Positions 16,993 through 25,899 of a stretch of DNA of 64,000 bases are shown here, piece after piece. Every line of letters starts with the position of its first letter. The first letter of the stretch is position 1. Origin of the DNA: Mycobacterium asiaticum (GTDB lineage Bacteria; Actinomycetota; Actinomycetes; Mycobacteriales; Mycobacteriaceae); assembly GCF_001673635.1 (NCBI RefSeq), contig NZ_LZMH01000085.1, forward strand, positions 1-64,000, read 5' to 3'. The translations under genes and the position numbers were made by a program. The notes under the pieces were generated by a model. The model was given only the letters and a program-made list of their open reading frames with translations. It made no database searches and had not been told where the DNA came from.

Positions 16993-18033
16993 ATGCGCAT
17001 CGGACTGGCGATCAACTATGCGGGCGGCTTCAAGGAAGTCGCCGCCGAAGTGGCGGACCTCGAACGCGCCGGGCTGGACATTGTCTTTGTCCCCGAGGCG
17101 TATTCCTACGACGCGGTCAGCGCGCTGGGTTATCTGGCGGCCAGCACCGAGCGGGTCGAGTTGGCCTCCGGGATCCTGCAGCTTTACACCCGCACTCCGA
17201 CCCTGACCGCGATGACGGCCGCCGGGCTCGACTACGTCTCCGACGGCCGCTTCACCCTTGGGCTGGGCGCTTCCGGGCCGCAGGTGATCGAGGGTTTCCA
17301 CGGCGTCCCCTACGACGCCCCGATCGCCCGGACCCGGGAGGTCATCGAGATATGCCGTCAGGTGTGGCGCCGCGAGACCCTCCGCTACCAAGGACAGCAC
17401 TACACGATCCCGTTGCCGCCCGAGCAGGGCACCGGTCTCGGTAAACCGCTGAAGCTGATCAACCATCCGGTGCGGGAACGGATTCCGATCCTGGTGGCCG
17501 CACTTGGGCCGAAAAACGTGGAGCTGGCCGCGGAGCTGGCCGAAGGGTGGCAACCGATCTTCTTCCTGCCGGAGAAGGCCCAGGACGTGTGGGGTCAGGC
17601 GCTTAGCACCGGACGGTCAAAACGCGACCCGGTGCTGGGCGAGCTCGAGGTCTATGCCGGCCCCACGCTGGCCATCGGTGAAAACGTCGAGCCGCTACGT
17701 GAATTCGTCAAGCCGCACCTGGCGCTGTACATCGGCGGCATGGGGGCCAAGGGCAAGAACTTCTATCACACGCTGGCCACCAAGTACGGGTACGGTCCGC
17801 AGGCCGACCGGATTCAGGAGCTGTACCTGGCCGGCGACAAGGAAGGCGCCGCGAAGGTCGTTCCCGACGAACTGGTGCGCGACGTGAACCTGATCGGCAG
17901 CCGGGAGTTCGTCAAGGAGCGGGTGGCGGCCTTCCGCGAGGCCGGGGTGACGACGCTGAATGTGGCGCCCATCGCGGGGACGTCCGGCGAGCGGGTCAAG
18001 CTCATCGAGACGCTGCGCGAGCTGACGGATTAG
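16993..18033 (+). CDS. F420-dependent luciferase-like oxidoreductase (Rv3520c-like)
   Basis: A 346-residue TIM-barrel oxidoreductase of the luciferase-like family. Typical segments are MRIGLAINYAGGFKEVAAE at the start, GLDIVFVPEAYSYDAVSALG, the SGILQLYTRTP strand and DGRFTLGLGASGPQVIEGFHG, which resembles the F420 subfamily typified by M. tuberculosis Rv3520c. It should use reduced F420 to reduce an organic substrate that cannot be named. It follows the NTF2-like gene two bases downstream. Confidence 0.9.
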   Translation: MRIGLAINYAGGFKEVAAEVADLERAGLDIVFVPEAYSYDAVSALGYLAASTERVELASGILQLYTRTPTLTAMTAAGLDYVSDGRFTLGLGASGPQVIEGFHGVPYDAPIARTREVIEICRQVWRRETLRYQGQHYTIPLPPEQGTGLGKPLKLINHPVRERIPILVAALGPKNVELAAELAEGWQPIFFLPEKAQDVWGQALSTGRSKRDPVLGELEVYAGPTLAIGENVEPLREFVKPHLALYIGGMGAKGKNFYHTLATKYGYGPQADRIQELYLAGDKEGAAKVVPDELVRDVNLIGSREFVKERVAAFREAGVTTLNVAPIAGTSGERVKLIETLRELTD

Positions 18034-18063
18034 TTGTCGGCGGCGGTCCGGTGTGCGCGCCGC

Positions 18064-18075
18064 TAAGCTCGCGTC
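18064..18075 (+). promoter_or_regulatory. Leaderless promoter -10 region of fdhA
   Basis: TAAGCT (18064-18069) fits the mycobacterial -10 consensus TAnnnT and is followed by exactly six bases and then the ATG of fdhA. That places transcription start at the A of the start codon, and no Shine-Dalgarno sequence is present. Confidence 0.55.
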
Positions 18076-21000
18076 ATGGCCAAGAACTCGCTGCCCAAGC
18101 TCTTTCTGGAATGGCCCGTTATCCGGCAGCTCCGGTCCGGGGATGTGCTCGGCCGCGGACCGGCCGTCACCTCCAGGCAGACGCGTGCGCTGACGCCGCG
18201 CACGTCAACGGCCGATCGGGTGGTGCAGAGCATCTGTCCGTACTGCGCGGTCGGCTGCGGGCAGCGGGTGTACGTCAAGGACGAGCGGGTCGTACAGATC
18301 GAGGGCGACCCCGATTCGCCGGTGTCGCGCGGGCGGCTGTGCCCGAAGGGTTCGGCCAGTGAGCAGTTGGTGAATTCGCCGGGCCGGCAGACCAAGATGC
18401 TCTACCGGGCATCGCATGCGACCGAATGGCAGTCGCTGGACCTGGACACCGCCATCGACATGGTGGCCGACCGCTTCGTGGAGGCGCGACGACACGCGTG
18501 GCAGGACATCGACAAGAAGGGCCATCCGCTGCGCCGCACCCTCAAGATCGCGGCGCTGGGCGGCGCGACGCTGGACAACGAAGAGAACTACGTCATCAAG
18601 AAGCTCTTCACGGCCGCGGGCGCCATCCAGATCGAGAACCAAGCTCGTATTTGACACTCCTCCACAGTTCCCGGTCTGGGAACTTCCTTCGGGCGCGGTG
18701 GCGCCACCCAATCACTGCAGGACATGGCCAACGCGGACTGCATCGTCATCCAGGGCTCCAACATGGCCGAGTGCCACCCCGTCGGCTATCAATGGGTCGA
18801 GGAGGCTAGAGCCAAGGGCGCCAAGGTCATTCACGTCGACCCGCGGTTCACCCGCACGTCGGCGGTGTCGGATAAGCACATCGCGATCCGGGCCGGCTCC
18901 GACGTGGTGCTGCTCGGTGCGCTGATCAACTACGTGATCAGCAACGAGCTGTGGTTCAAGGAGTATGTGGTCGCCTACACCAACGCGGCGACCCTGATCA
19001 ACGACGACTTCCGGGACACCGAGGACCTCGGTGGCCTGTTCTCGGGGTTCGATCCCGAGACAGGCCAATACGACCCCTCGACGTGGAGCTACGCCGAACA
19101 GGAGAACGGCGAGCACGGCGCCAGCGCGTCGGCGCGCGCCGCCGGCCACTCGCACGGCAGCGGGGGCCCGGTGTTGCCGCATGCCCGGGTGGTGCGGGAC
19201 GAGACGTTGCAGGATCCGCGGACGGTGTTCCAGATCGTCAAGCGGCACTACTCCCGCTACACCCCGGAGATGGTGCGCGATGTGTGCGGTATCCCTCTCC
19301 AAGACTTCGACTACCTCGCCCGGGCGGTGACCGAGAACTCCGGCCGCGAGCGCACCACCTGCTTCGCCTACGCCGTCGGCTGGACCCAGCACACGCTCGG
19401 CGCCCAATTCATCCGGACCTCAACGATTCTGCAGTTGCTGCTCGGCAACATCGGTCGACCGGGCGGCGGAATCATGGCGCTGCGTGGGCACGCCACCATC
19501 CAGGGCTCGACCGACATCCCGACGCTGTTCAACCTGTTGCCCGGCTATCTGCCGATGCCCAAAGCGGGACTGCACGACACCTTCCGGGACTACATCGACG
19601 CGGTCGGCCCGAAGAACCAGAAGGGTTACTGGGCCGACGCCGACGCCTACCTGGTCAGCCTGCTCAAGGCGTGGTGGGGTGATGCGGCCCGCGCAGACAA
19701 CGACTGGGCCTATGACTACCTCCCGCGGCTGTCGGGTCCGCACGGCACCTATCAGACCGTGATGGCCATGCTTGAGGACGAGGTCGACGGGTACTTCCTG
19801 CTGGGACAGAACCCGGCCGTCGGGTCGGCGCACGGCCGCATGCAGCGCCTCGGCATGTCACACCTGAAGTGGTTGGTCGTTCGCGACCTCAACCTCATCG
19901 AGTCCGCCACGTTCTGGAAGGACGGTCCCGAAATCGCGTCGGGGGAGTTGAAGACCGAGGACATCGCCACCGAGGTGTTCTTCTTCCCGGCGGCCAGCCA
20001 TGTCGAGAAGGCGGGCTCGTTCACCCAGACTCAACGGATGGTGCAGTGGCGGCACCAGGCGGTCAACCCGCCGGGCGACTGCCAGAGCGAACTGCAGTTC
20101 TTCGTCGAACTGGGCAACCGGATCCGGCAGCGCCTGGCCGGTTCGACGGATGAGGGGGACCGCCCGCTGCTGGATCTCACCTGGGACTACCCGACCAACG
20201 AGCACGGCGAGCCGGACTCCGAGGCGGTGCTGGCCGAGATCAACGGGTTCCAGCTCACCGGCCCCGAGGTAGGCCGGCCGCTGTCCGGCTATCACGAACT
20301 GCGTGCCGACGGATCCACTTCCTGCGGCTGCTGGATCTACTCCGGAGTGCGGGCCGACGGCGTCAACCAGGCCGCGCGCCGCGCGCCGCAGGGCGGCCCG
20401 CGGCCGAATCAGTCCGAGTGGGGCTGGGCGTGGCCCGCCGACCGGCGCATCCTGTACAACCGGGCCTCCGCCGACCCCGACGGCAAGCCGTGGAGCGAGC
20501 GCAAGCGCTACGTCTGGTGGGACGAACAGCAGCGCCGCTGGGTCGGTCACGACGTGCCGGACTTCCCGCCCGACCGCGCCCCCGGCGACCGGCCCGACCC
20601 GGACATCGGCGGGCCCGCGGCCCTGGCCGGCGACGACGCGTTCATCATGCAGGCCGACGGCAAGGGCTGGCTCTTCGCGCCCAAGGGACTGGTCGACGGT
20701 CCGTTGCCGACGCACTACGAGCCGCAGGAGTCGCCGGTCACGAACGCGCTGTATCCGCAACAGCAGAGTCCGTCGCGAATCATGTTCCCGCGCAAGGACA
20801 ATCTGTGGGCGCCTAGTGCCGACGACCCGGGCGTGGACGGGTATCCGTACGTCTTCACCACCTACCGGCTGACCGAGCACCACACGGCGGGCGGAATGAG
20901 CCGGTGGTTGCCCTATCTGTCCGAACTGCAGCCCGAGATGTTCTGCGAGGTGTCGCCGGAGCTGGCCGCCGAACGCGGCCTGGAGCCGTACGGCTGGGCC

Positions 21001-21348
21001 ACCATCATCTCGCCGCGGGCCGCGATCGAGGCCAAAGTGCTTGTCACCGAACGGATGACGCCGCTGGTGGTGGGCGGACGCACCATTCACCAGATCGGTT
21101 TGCCCTACCACTGGGGGGTGGGCAGCGACGCGGTGGTCAGCGGGGACGCGGCCAACGACCTGCTGGGCGTGGTGCTGGATCCCAACGTGCAGATCCAGGA
21201 GTCCAAGGCCGGATCGTGTGACATCCGCCCGGGCCGACGGCCGCAGGGCGATGCGTTGCTGCGGCTGATCGACGAGTATCGGTCGCGGGCGGGCGTGACC
21301 GTCGAGACGGACAATGTCCGTGTCACCGATGCGGAACGGGAGGGCTGA
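18076..21348 (+). CDS. fdhA: Formate dehydrogenase catalytic subunit, selenoprotein (Sec at codon 193, TGA 18652-18654)
   Basis: Molybdopterin-dependent formate dehydrogenase alpha subunit, 1090 residues when the in-frame TGA at 18652 is read as selenocysteine. It oxidises formate to CO2. Cys54, Cys57, Cys61 and Cys89 bind the N-terminal [4Fe-4S] cluster (ICPYCAVGC, GRLCPKGS). The Sec sits in ARI-U-HSSTVPGLGTSFGRGG, the family active-site context, and the frame stays open and homologous for 897 further residues. A SECIS hairpin lies 11 bases downstream. No twin-arginine signal is evident at the N-terminus, so it may face the cytosol. The stop overlaps fdhB (TGATG). Annotators without Sec decoding will split it into two genes, 18076-18654 and one from about 18724. 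Confidence 0.95.
18652..18684 (+). promoter_or_regulatory. Bacterial SECIS element (UGA codon and hairpin)
   Basis: After the TGA and an 11-base gap, a perfect 7-bp stem (AGTTCCC at 18666-18672 with GGGAACT at 18678-18684) closes a five-base loop GGTCT. The GGUC loop and its distance from the UGA match the E. coli fdhF element bound by SelB. Confidence 0.9.
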
Positions 21349-22310
21349 TGGGTCAGCTGGCCGGACCTACCGACCCGACTTCCGATGCGCGCTGGCCCGA
21401 GCCACAGCCGCGGAAGGGATTTTTCACCGATACCTCGATCTGTATCGGCTGCAAGGCCTGCGAGGTGGCGTGCAAGGAGTGGAACCGCAACCCGTTGGAC
21501 GGAGACCTGGAGATCTTGGGCTCCTCCTACGACAACACCGGCCACCTCGGGGCCAGCACGTGGCGGCACGTCGCGTTCATCGAGCAAGGGCGGGACAGAA
21601 TCGAGCAGGCCCGCGAGTCCGGCCGCGCGCTGGTCAATCTCGGCATGCCTTCGATCCCCAGCGCGCCGGACACCACACCGCCCGCCACCCCGGAGTTCCG
21701 CTGGCTGATGGCCTCGGACGTGTGCAAGCACTGCACGCACGCCGGTTGCCTCGACGTATGCCCGACCGGCGCGCTGTTCCGCACCGAGTTCGGCACCGTC
21801 GTCGTGCAGGACGACGTCTGCAACGGTTGCGGCACATGCGTGGCGGGGTGCCCGTTCGGGGTCGTCGAGCGACGCAGCGACGGCACCTATACGACACCGG
21901 CGAAACGTTCCGAGCGGCCGGGGCACGAGTTCGTCACCGGCGTGGCCCAGAAATGCACGCTCTGCTACGACCGACTCGTCGAGGACGAGATACCGGCCTG
22001 CGCGAAGACCTGCCCGACCACGTCGATCAAGTTCGGCGACCACGACGACCTCGTCGCACAGGCCCGCGAGCGGGTCGCCCAGTTGCATGCGCAGGGGCTC
22101 AGCGAGGCGCGCCTCTACGGCGCCAACGAGAACGACGGTGTCGGCGGAATCGGATCGGTTTTCCTGCTGCTCGACGAGCCGGAGGTGTACGGCCTGCCGC
22201 CCGACCCCCGGGTCTGTACGGCCGACCTGACGACTATGTTCAAGCGGGCCGGGGTCGCCGCCGCCGGCATGGTGGGCGCGGCCGTGCTGGCGTTCTGGAG
22301 CAGCCGGTGA
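21348..22310 (+). CDS. fdhB: Formate dehydrogenase iron-sulfur subunit
   Basis: A 320-residue electron-transfer subunit with four Cys clusters for [4Fe-4S] centres: CIGCKACEVACKEW, CKHCTHAGCLDVCP, CNGCGTCVAGCPFG and CTLCYDR with ACAKTCP. A single C-terminal hydrophobic helix (AGVAAAGMVGAAVLAFW) anchors it to the membrane, as in FdnH. It takes electrons from the selenoprotein and passes them to the membrane subunit. ATG 21348 shares one base with the fdhA stop. Confidence 0.95.
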   Translation: MGQLAGPTDPTSDARWPEPQPRKGFFTDTSICIGCKACEVACKEWNRNPLDGDLEILGSSYDNTGHLGASTWRHVAFIEQGRDRIEQARESGRALVNLGMPSIPSAPDTTPPATPEFRWLMASDVCKHCTHAGCLDVCPTGALFRTEFGTVVVQDDVCNGCGTCVAGCPFGVVERRSDGTYTTPAKRSERPGHEFVTGVAQKCTLCYDRLVEDEIPACAKTCPTTSIKFGDHDDLVAQARERVAQLHAQGLSEARLYGANENDGVGGIGSVFLLLDEPEVYGLPPDPRVCTADLTTMFKRAGVAAAGMVGAAVLAFWSSR

Positions 22311-23374
22311 GCACGTCCGAATACGACAGCCTGCGACCACCCGAACCCGCCGGCGGTAAGCGGCGCCGGGGCAAGGGGCGCCGTCGGCGCGACGAGTCGC
22401 TGATGGTGCCGGAAGCGGAGTTCACCTCGTATTACGGGCGCCCGGTGGTCAAGCCGGCGCCGTGGGGGCACGAGGTGGGGGCGTACCTGTTCCTGGGCGG
22501 GGTGGCCGGCGGGTCCGGCCTGCTGGCCGCCGGTGCCCAGCTGACCGGCCGGCCGACGCTGCGGCGCAACGCGCGGCTGTCCGCGCTGGCCGCGGTGGCG
22601 CTGGGCGCGGCGGCGCTGGTCAAGGACCTCGGTCGGCCGGAGCGGTTCGTCAATATGTTGCGCACTGTCAAGCTGACCTCGCCGATGAGCTTGGGCTCGT
22701 GGATTCTCAGCGCCTTCAGCGCCGGTGCCGGAGTGGCCGCGGTGTCCGAGCTGGACCGGCTCACCGGGGAACGGGCGCCGCTCGGGCCGTTGCGGCCCGT
22801 GCTGCGTGCGGTCGAGGGTCCCGCCGGCCTGGAAGCCGCGCTGTTCGCGGCGCCGCTGGCGGTCTACACCGCCGTGCTGCTCTCCGACACCGCGACGCCG
22901 ACCTGGAACGCCGCGTACCGGGACCTGCCGTTCGTCTTTGTCAGCTCGGCGAGCCTGGCTGCCTCGGGGCTGGCCATGATCACCACCCCGGTTGCCGAGG
23001 CCGGTCCGGCCCGCAAGCTCGCGGTCATCGGCGCGGTGTGTGACCTGGTCTCGGCGCGAGTCACCGAGCACCGGATGGACCCGGTGACCGCCGAGCCACT
23101 GCACCAGGGGACGCCCGGCCGGATGCTGGAATGGAGCGAACGCCTGGCCGCCGCCGGTGGACTCGGGGCGTTGCTCGGTGGAGGACACCGCGCTACCGCA
23201 GCCCTGTCCGGTCTGACGCTGCTGGCGGCCTCGGCGCTGCTGCGGTTCGGATTCTTCGAAGCGGGCAAGGAATCGGCGCGCGATCCGCGCTACACGATCG
23301 AGCCGCAGAAGCGGCGGCTTGCGGCACGGCGCGCGGCCGGTGTCACCGACGACTCGATCACCACCGGGGGTTGA
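22307..23374 (+). CDS. NrfD/PsrC-type membrane subunit of formate dehydrogenase
   Basis: A 355-residue polytopic membrane protein of the NrfD/polysulfide-reductase-C family, which hands electrons to quinone without haem. The first 50 residues are a charged cytosolic tail (GGKRRRGKGRRRRDES). Hydrophobic helices follow (GAYLFLGGVAGGSGLLAAGA; LSALAAVALGAAALV; GSWILSAFSAGAGVAAV and more). GTG 22307 overlaps the fdhB stop (GTGA). Its use in place of a cytochrome b subunit makes this a formate:quinone oxidoreductase of the NrfD type. Confidence 0.9.
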   Translation: MSTSEYDSLRPPEPAGGKRRRGKGRRRRDESLMVPEAEFTSYYGRPVVKPAPWGHEVGAYLFLGGVAGGSGLLAAGAQLTGRPTLRRNARLSALAAVALGAAALVKDLGRPERFVNMLRTVKLTSPMSLGSWILSAFSAGAGVAAVSELDRLTGERAPLGPLRPVLRAVEGPAGLEAALFAAPLAVYTAVLLSDTATPTWNAAYRDLPFVFVSSASLAASGLAMITTPVAEAGPARKLAVIGAVCDLVSARVTEHRMDPVTAEPLHQGTPGRMLEWSERLAAAGGLGALLGGGHRATAALSGLTLLAASALLRFGFFEAGKESARDPRYTIEPQKRRLAARRAAGVTDDSITTGG

Positions 23375-23385
23375 CGCTCTCGCCT

Positions 23386-23444
23386 CGAGCGTGGGCCTTC
23401 TGCAGGTGAAAATCGCGATTTTTGCGCCACAGCCCCCACGCTCG
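23386..23444. terminator. Hairpin between convergent genes, probable bidirectional terminator
   Basis: CGAGCGTGGG (23386-23395) pairs with CCCACGCTCG (23435-23444), and the centre holds a second perfect palindrome, AAAATCGCGATTTT (23409-23422). It fills the gap between the nrfD-type gene and the convergent selD. The design (outer GC stem, inner AT-rich palindrome) resembles the elements at 40814 and 45631 but the sequence differs. Confidence 0.6.
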
Positions 23445-23452
23445 GCGCGGGC

Positions 23453-24424
23453 TCAGCGGATCTGGATGCCGCCGCCGGCCACGGTGTGGCCGATCACCGG
23501 ATGACCCGGCAACTCGCCGACCACCAGCAGCCCGCCGGAGGTCTGTGCGTCGGCCAGCAGCAGCAGGTCGTCCTCGGTGACGTCCGGCGAGGACGTGAGA
23601 TGCGGGCGCACCCAGTCCAGATTGCGGCGGGTACCGCCGGAAACGAAGCCGTCTTTCAGCGCCCATCGCGCCGCCTCCAGCACCGGGACCGCGCCGCGGT
23701 CGATGACCGCGCCGACCTTGGACGCCCGGCACATCTTGTGCAGGTGGCCAAGCAGCCCGAAGCCGGTGACGTCGGTGGCCGCGCGCAGTCCCGCGGCGGT
23801 GGCGCCCGCGGCGGCGTCCCGGTTCAAGCGGGTCATCGTCTCAACCGCCTCGTCGAAGGTCTCACCCGTCTGCTTGTGCCGGTTGTTCAGCAACCCGGTG
23901 CCCAGCGGTTTGGTCAGGGTAAGCGGCAGGTCCGGCTCGGCGGCGTCATTGCGCAGTAGCTTTGCCGGGTCCGCGATGCCGGTCACCGCCATGCCGTACT
24001 TCGGCTCCGGGTCGTCGATGGAATGGCCGCCGATCACCGGACAGCCCGCCTCCGCGGCCACCGCCAGCCCGCCACGCAGGACCTCGGTCATCAGCTCCAG
24101 GGGCAGCACATCGCGGGGCCAGCCGACCAGGTTGATCGCGATCACCGGCCGGCCGCCCATCGCATAGATGTCGGACAGCGCATTGGCCGCGGCGATCCGG
24201 CCCCAGTCGTAGGCATCGTCGACGACGGGCGTGAAGAAATCCGCGGTGGACAGCACCGCCAGCTCGCCGACCAGCACGGCGGCCGCATCGTCGCCGTCGT
24301 CGAGCCCGACGAGCACGCCGTCGCCGGTCTGCCCGACGAGCCCGCGCACCGCGTCCTCCAGCTCGCCGGGCGGGATCTTGCACGCGCAGCCGCCGCCGTG
24401 GGCGTAGCCGGTGAGCCGGGTCAT
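23453..24424 (-). CDS. selD: Selenophosphate synthetase
   Basis: A 323-residue enzyme that makes selenophosphate from selenide and ATP, the selenium donor for Sec-tRNA. The N-terminal catalytic region is HGGGCACKIPP, with cysteine (not Sec) as first residue of the C-x-C pair. DDAAAVLV, STADFFTPVVDDAYDWGRIAA and AMGGRPVIAINLVGWP follow as in E. coli SelD. ATG 24424 (MTRLTGYAHGG) is the correct start; a longer frame up to 24505 would run through the tRNA-Sec gene. It is convergent to the formate dehydrogenase operon and divergent from selC-selA-selB. Confidence 0.95.
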   Translation of the reverse strand: MTRLTGYAHGGGCACKIPPGELEDAVRGLVGQTGDGVLVGLDDGDDAAAVLVGELAVLSTADFFTPVVDDAYDWGRIAAANALSDIYAMGGRPVIAINLVGWPRDVLPLELMTEVLRGGLAVAAEAGCPVIGGHSIDDPEPKYGMAVTGIADPAKLLRNDAAEPDLPLTLTKPLGTGLLNNRHKQTGETFDEAVETMTRLNRDAAAGATAAGLRAATDVTGFGLLGHLHKMCRASKVGAVIDRGAVPVLEAARWALKDGFVSGGTRRNLDWVRPHLTSSPDVTEDDLLLLADAQTSGGLLVVGELPGHPVIGHTVAGGGIQIR

Positions 24425-24453
24425 GGCCCGAGCGTACGGGTGCGGCATCGGGT

Positions 24454-24459
24454 TAGGTT
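24454..24459 (+). promoter_or_regulatory. -10 element of the selC promoter
   Basis: TAGGTT fits the TAnnnT consensus and ends seven bases before the first base of tRNA-Sec, which would place transcription start at or one base before the mature 5' end. Confidence 0.5.
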
Positions 24460-24466
24460 TACCCGT

Positions 24467-24562
24467 GGAGGCGTTTGGGTTCCTGGTGGTCCCCCCGGTC
24501 TTCAAAACCGGTGAGACCGAGCATCTCGGTCTGGCGGGTTCGATTCCCGTCCGCCTCCGCCA
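24467..24562 (+). tRNA. selC: tRNA-Sec (anticodon TCA)
   Basis: A 96-base tRNA with encoded CCA end. The acceptor arm is long (GGAGGCG with CGCCTCC, extendable by one pair), the anticodon loop is CTTCAAA with anticodon TCA that reads UGA, the variable arm is long (GAGACCGAGCATCTCGGTCT), and the T loop reads GGTTCGATTCC. These are the hallmarks of selenocysteine tRNA. It lies between selD and selA. Confidence 0.97.
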
Positions 24563-24591
24563 GTTGCCTACCCAGGAAGCGGTGAAGATCA

Positions 24592-25899
24592 GTGACCCAG
24601 GTCGACCCGCGCCGATTGATTCCGCGCACGGACCAGTTGCTGGCGCTGCGCTCGGTGCAGCGCGAACGAAAACGGCTGGGCGACAACGTGATCAGAGCGG
24701 TGATCAAGACGGTTCAGGATCGGGCCCGACGCGGTGAGTTGCCGCCCGAGCGGGTGCCCGACGCCCTGGAAGCCGCGCTGGCATCCCGCGCCACCACCTC
24801 GCTGCGGCCGGTGCTGAACGCCACCGGTGTCGTCGTGCACACAAACCTGGGACGGGCGCCGCTGGCCGCCGGCGCGGTCGAGGCGCTGATTGCCGCCAGC
24901 GGCTACGTCGACGTCGAACTCGACCTGGCCACCGGCACCCGCTCCAAACGCGGCGTCGCCGCCCGCCGCGCCCTGCTGGACGCCTGCCCGCAGGCCGAGG
25001 AGGCGCTGGTCGTCAACAACGGCGCGGCCGCACTGGTGCTCGCGACCACCGCTCTGGCCGCCGGAGCCGAAGTGATCGTGAGCCGCGGGGAACTGATCGA
25101 GATCGGCGCGGGTTTCCGCCTGCCCGACCTGATCGCCTCGACCGGCGCCCGGTTGCGCGAGGTCGGCACCACCAATCGCACGCATCTCGCGGACTACGCG
25201 GCGGCGCTCGGCCCGGACACCGGCTGCGTGCTCAAGGTGCACCAGAGCAATTTCCGGGTGCAGGGGTTCACGGCGGCGGCAACGCTCACCGAGCTGCGCG
25301 GCCTGCTCGCCGGCACACAGATCCCGCTGGTCTCGGATCTGGGCAGCGGCCTGCTGGCCCCCGACCCGATGCTCCCCGACGAGCCGGACGCCGCCACCGC
25401 GCTCTCCGAGGGCGCCGACATCGTCACCGCCAGCGGCGACAAACTGCTCGGCGGCCCGCAGGCCGGCATCGTGCTGGGCCGCGCCGAGGTGGTGTCCAGG
25501 ATGGCAAAGCATCCGCTGGCCCGGGCGGTGCGCGCCGACAAACTCACGCTGGCCGCGCTGGAGGCCACGGTGAGCGCGGGCGGCTCTCCGGTCACCGAGG
25601 CCCTGCACGCCGACACCCCGCGATTGCGAATGCGTGCCGACAAGTTGGCCGCCGCAGTGGGCGCCACCGTCGTCGCCCATGACGGACGGGTTGGCGGCGG
25701 GGGAGCGCCGGGCGTGCCCCTGCCCGGCTGGGCGGTCCGGTTGCCGGAGTCGGCGGCCGGACCGTTGCGCACCGGGAACCCGGCCGTCTTGCCGCGCGTG
25801 CACGACGGCGCCTGCCTGCTCGACCTGCGCTGCATCCCGGAGGACGACGACGACCGCCTGCTGAGCGCCGTCCGGACCGCGTTGGGTGAGGCGAGCTGA
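24592..25899 (+). CDS. selA: L-seryl-tRNA(Sec) selenium transferase
   Basis: A 435-residue PLP enzyme that converts Ser-tRNA(Sec) to Sec-tRNA(Sec) using selenophosphate. The PLP lysine lies in SGDKLLGGPQAG (Lys284), as in E. coli SelA, and VVNNGAAALVLATTALA and GTTNRTHLADYAAAL are typical. GTG 24592 starts 30 bases after tRNA-Sec, with AGGA at 24574-24577 as a weak ribosome site. Its stop TGA (25897-25899) overlaps the apparent CTG start of selB. Confidence 0.96.
   Translation: MTQVDPRRLIPRTDQLLALRSVQRERKRLGDNVIRAVIKTVQDRARRGELPPERVPDALEAALASRATTSLRPVLNATGVVVHTNLGRAPLAAGAVEALIAASGYVDVELDLATGTRSKRGVAARRALLDACPQAEEALVVNNGAAALVLATTALAAGAEVIVSRGELIEIGAGFRLPDLIASTGARLREVGTTNRTHLADYAAALGPDTGCVLKVHQSNFRVQGFTAAATLTELRGLLAGTQIPLVSDLGSGLLAPDPMLPDEPDAATALSEGADIVTASGDKLLGGPQAGIVLGRAEVVSRMAKHPLARAVRADKLTLAALEATVSAGGSPVTEALHADTPRLRMRADKLAAAVGATVVAHDGRVGGGGAPGVPLPGWAVRLPESAAGPLRTGNPAVLPRVHDGACLLDLRCIPEDDDDRLLSAVRTALGEAS

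Noticed and set aside
18076..18654. Truncated formate dehydrogenase fragment followed by a second gene
   Set aside because: The TGA is in frame with a long homologous continuation, is followed by a SECIS hairpin, and sel genes are next door; it is one selenoprotein gene.
24425..24505. N-terminal extension of selD
   Set aside because: It would run through the tRNA-Sec gene; the conserved SelD N-terminus starts at 24424.
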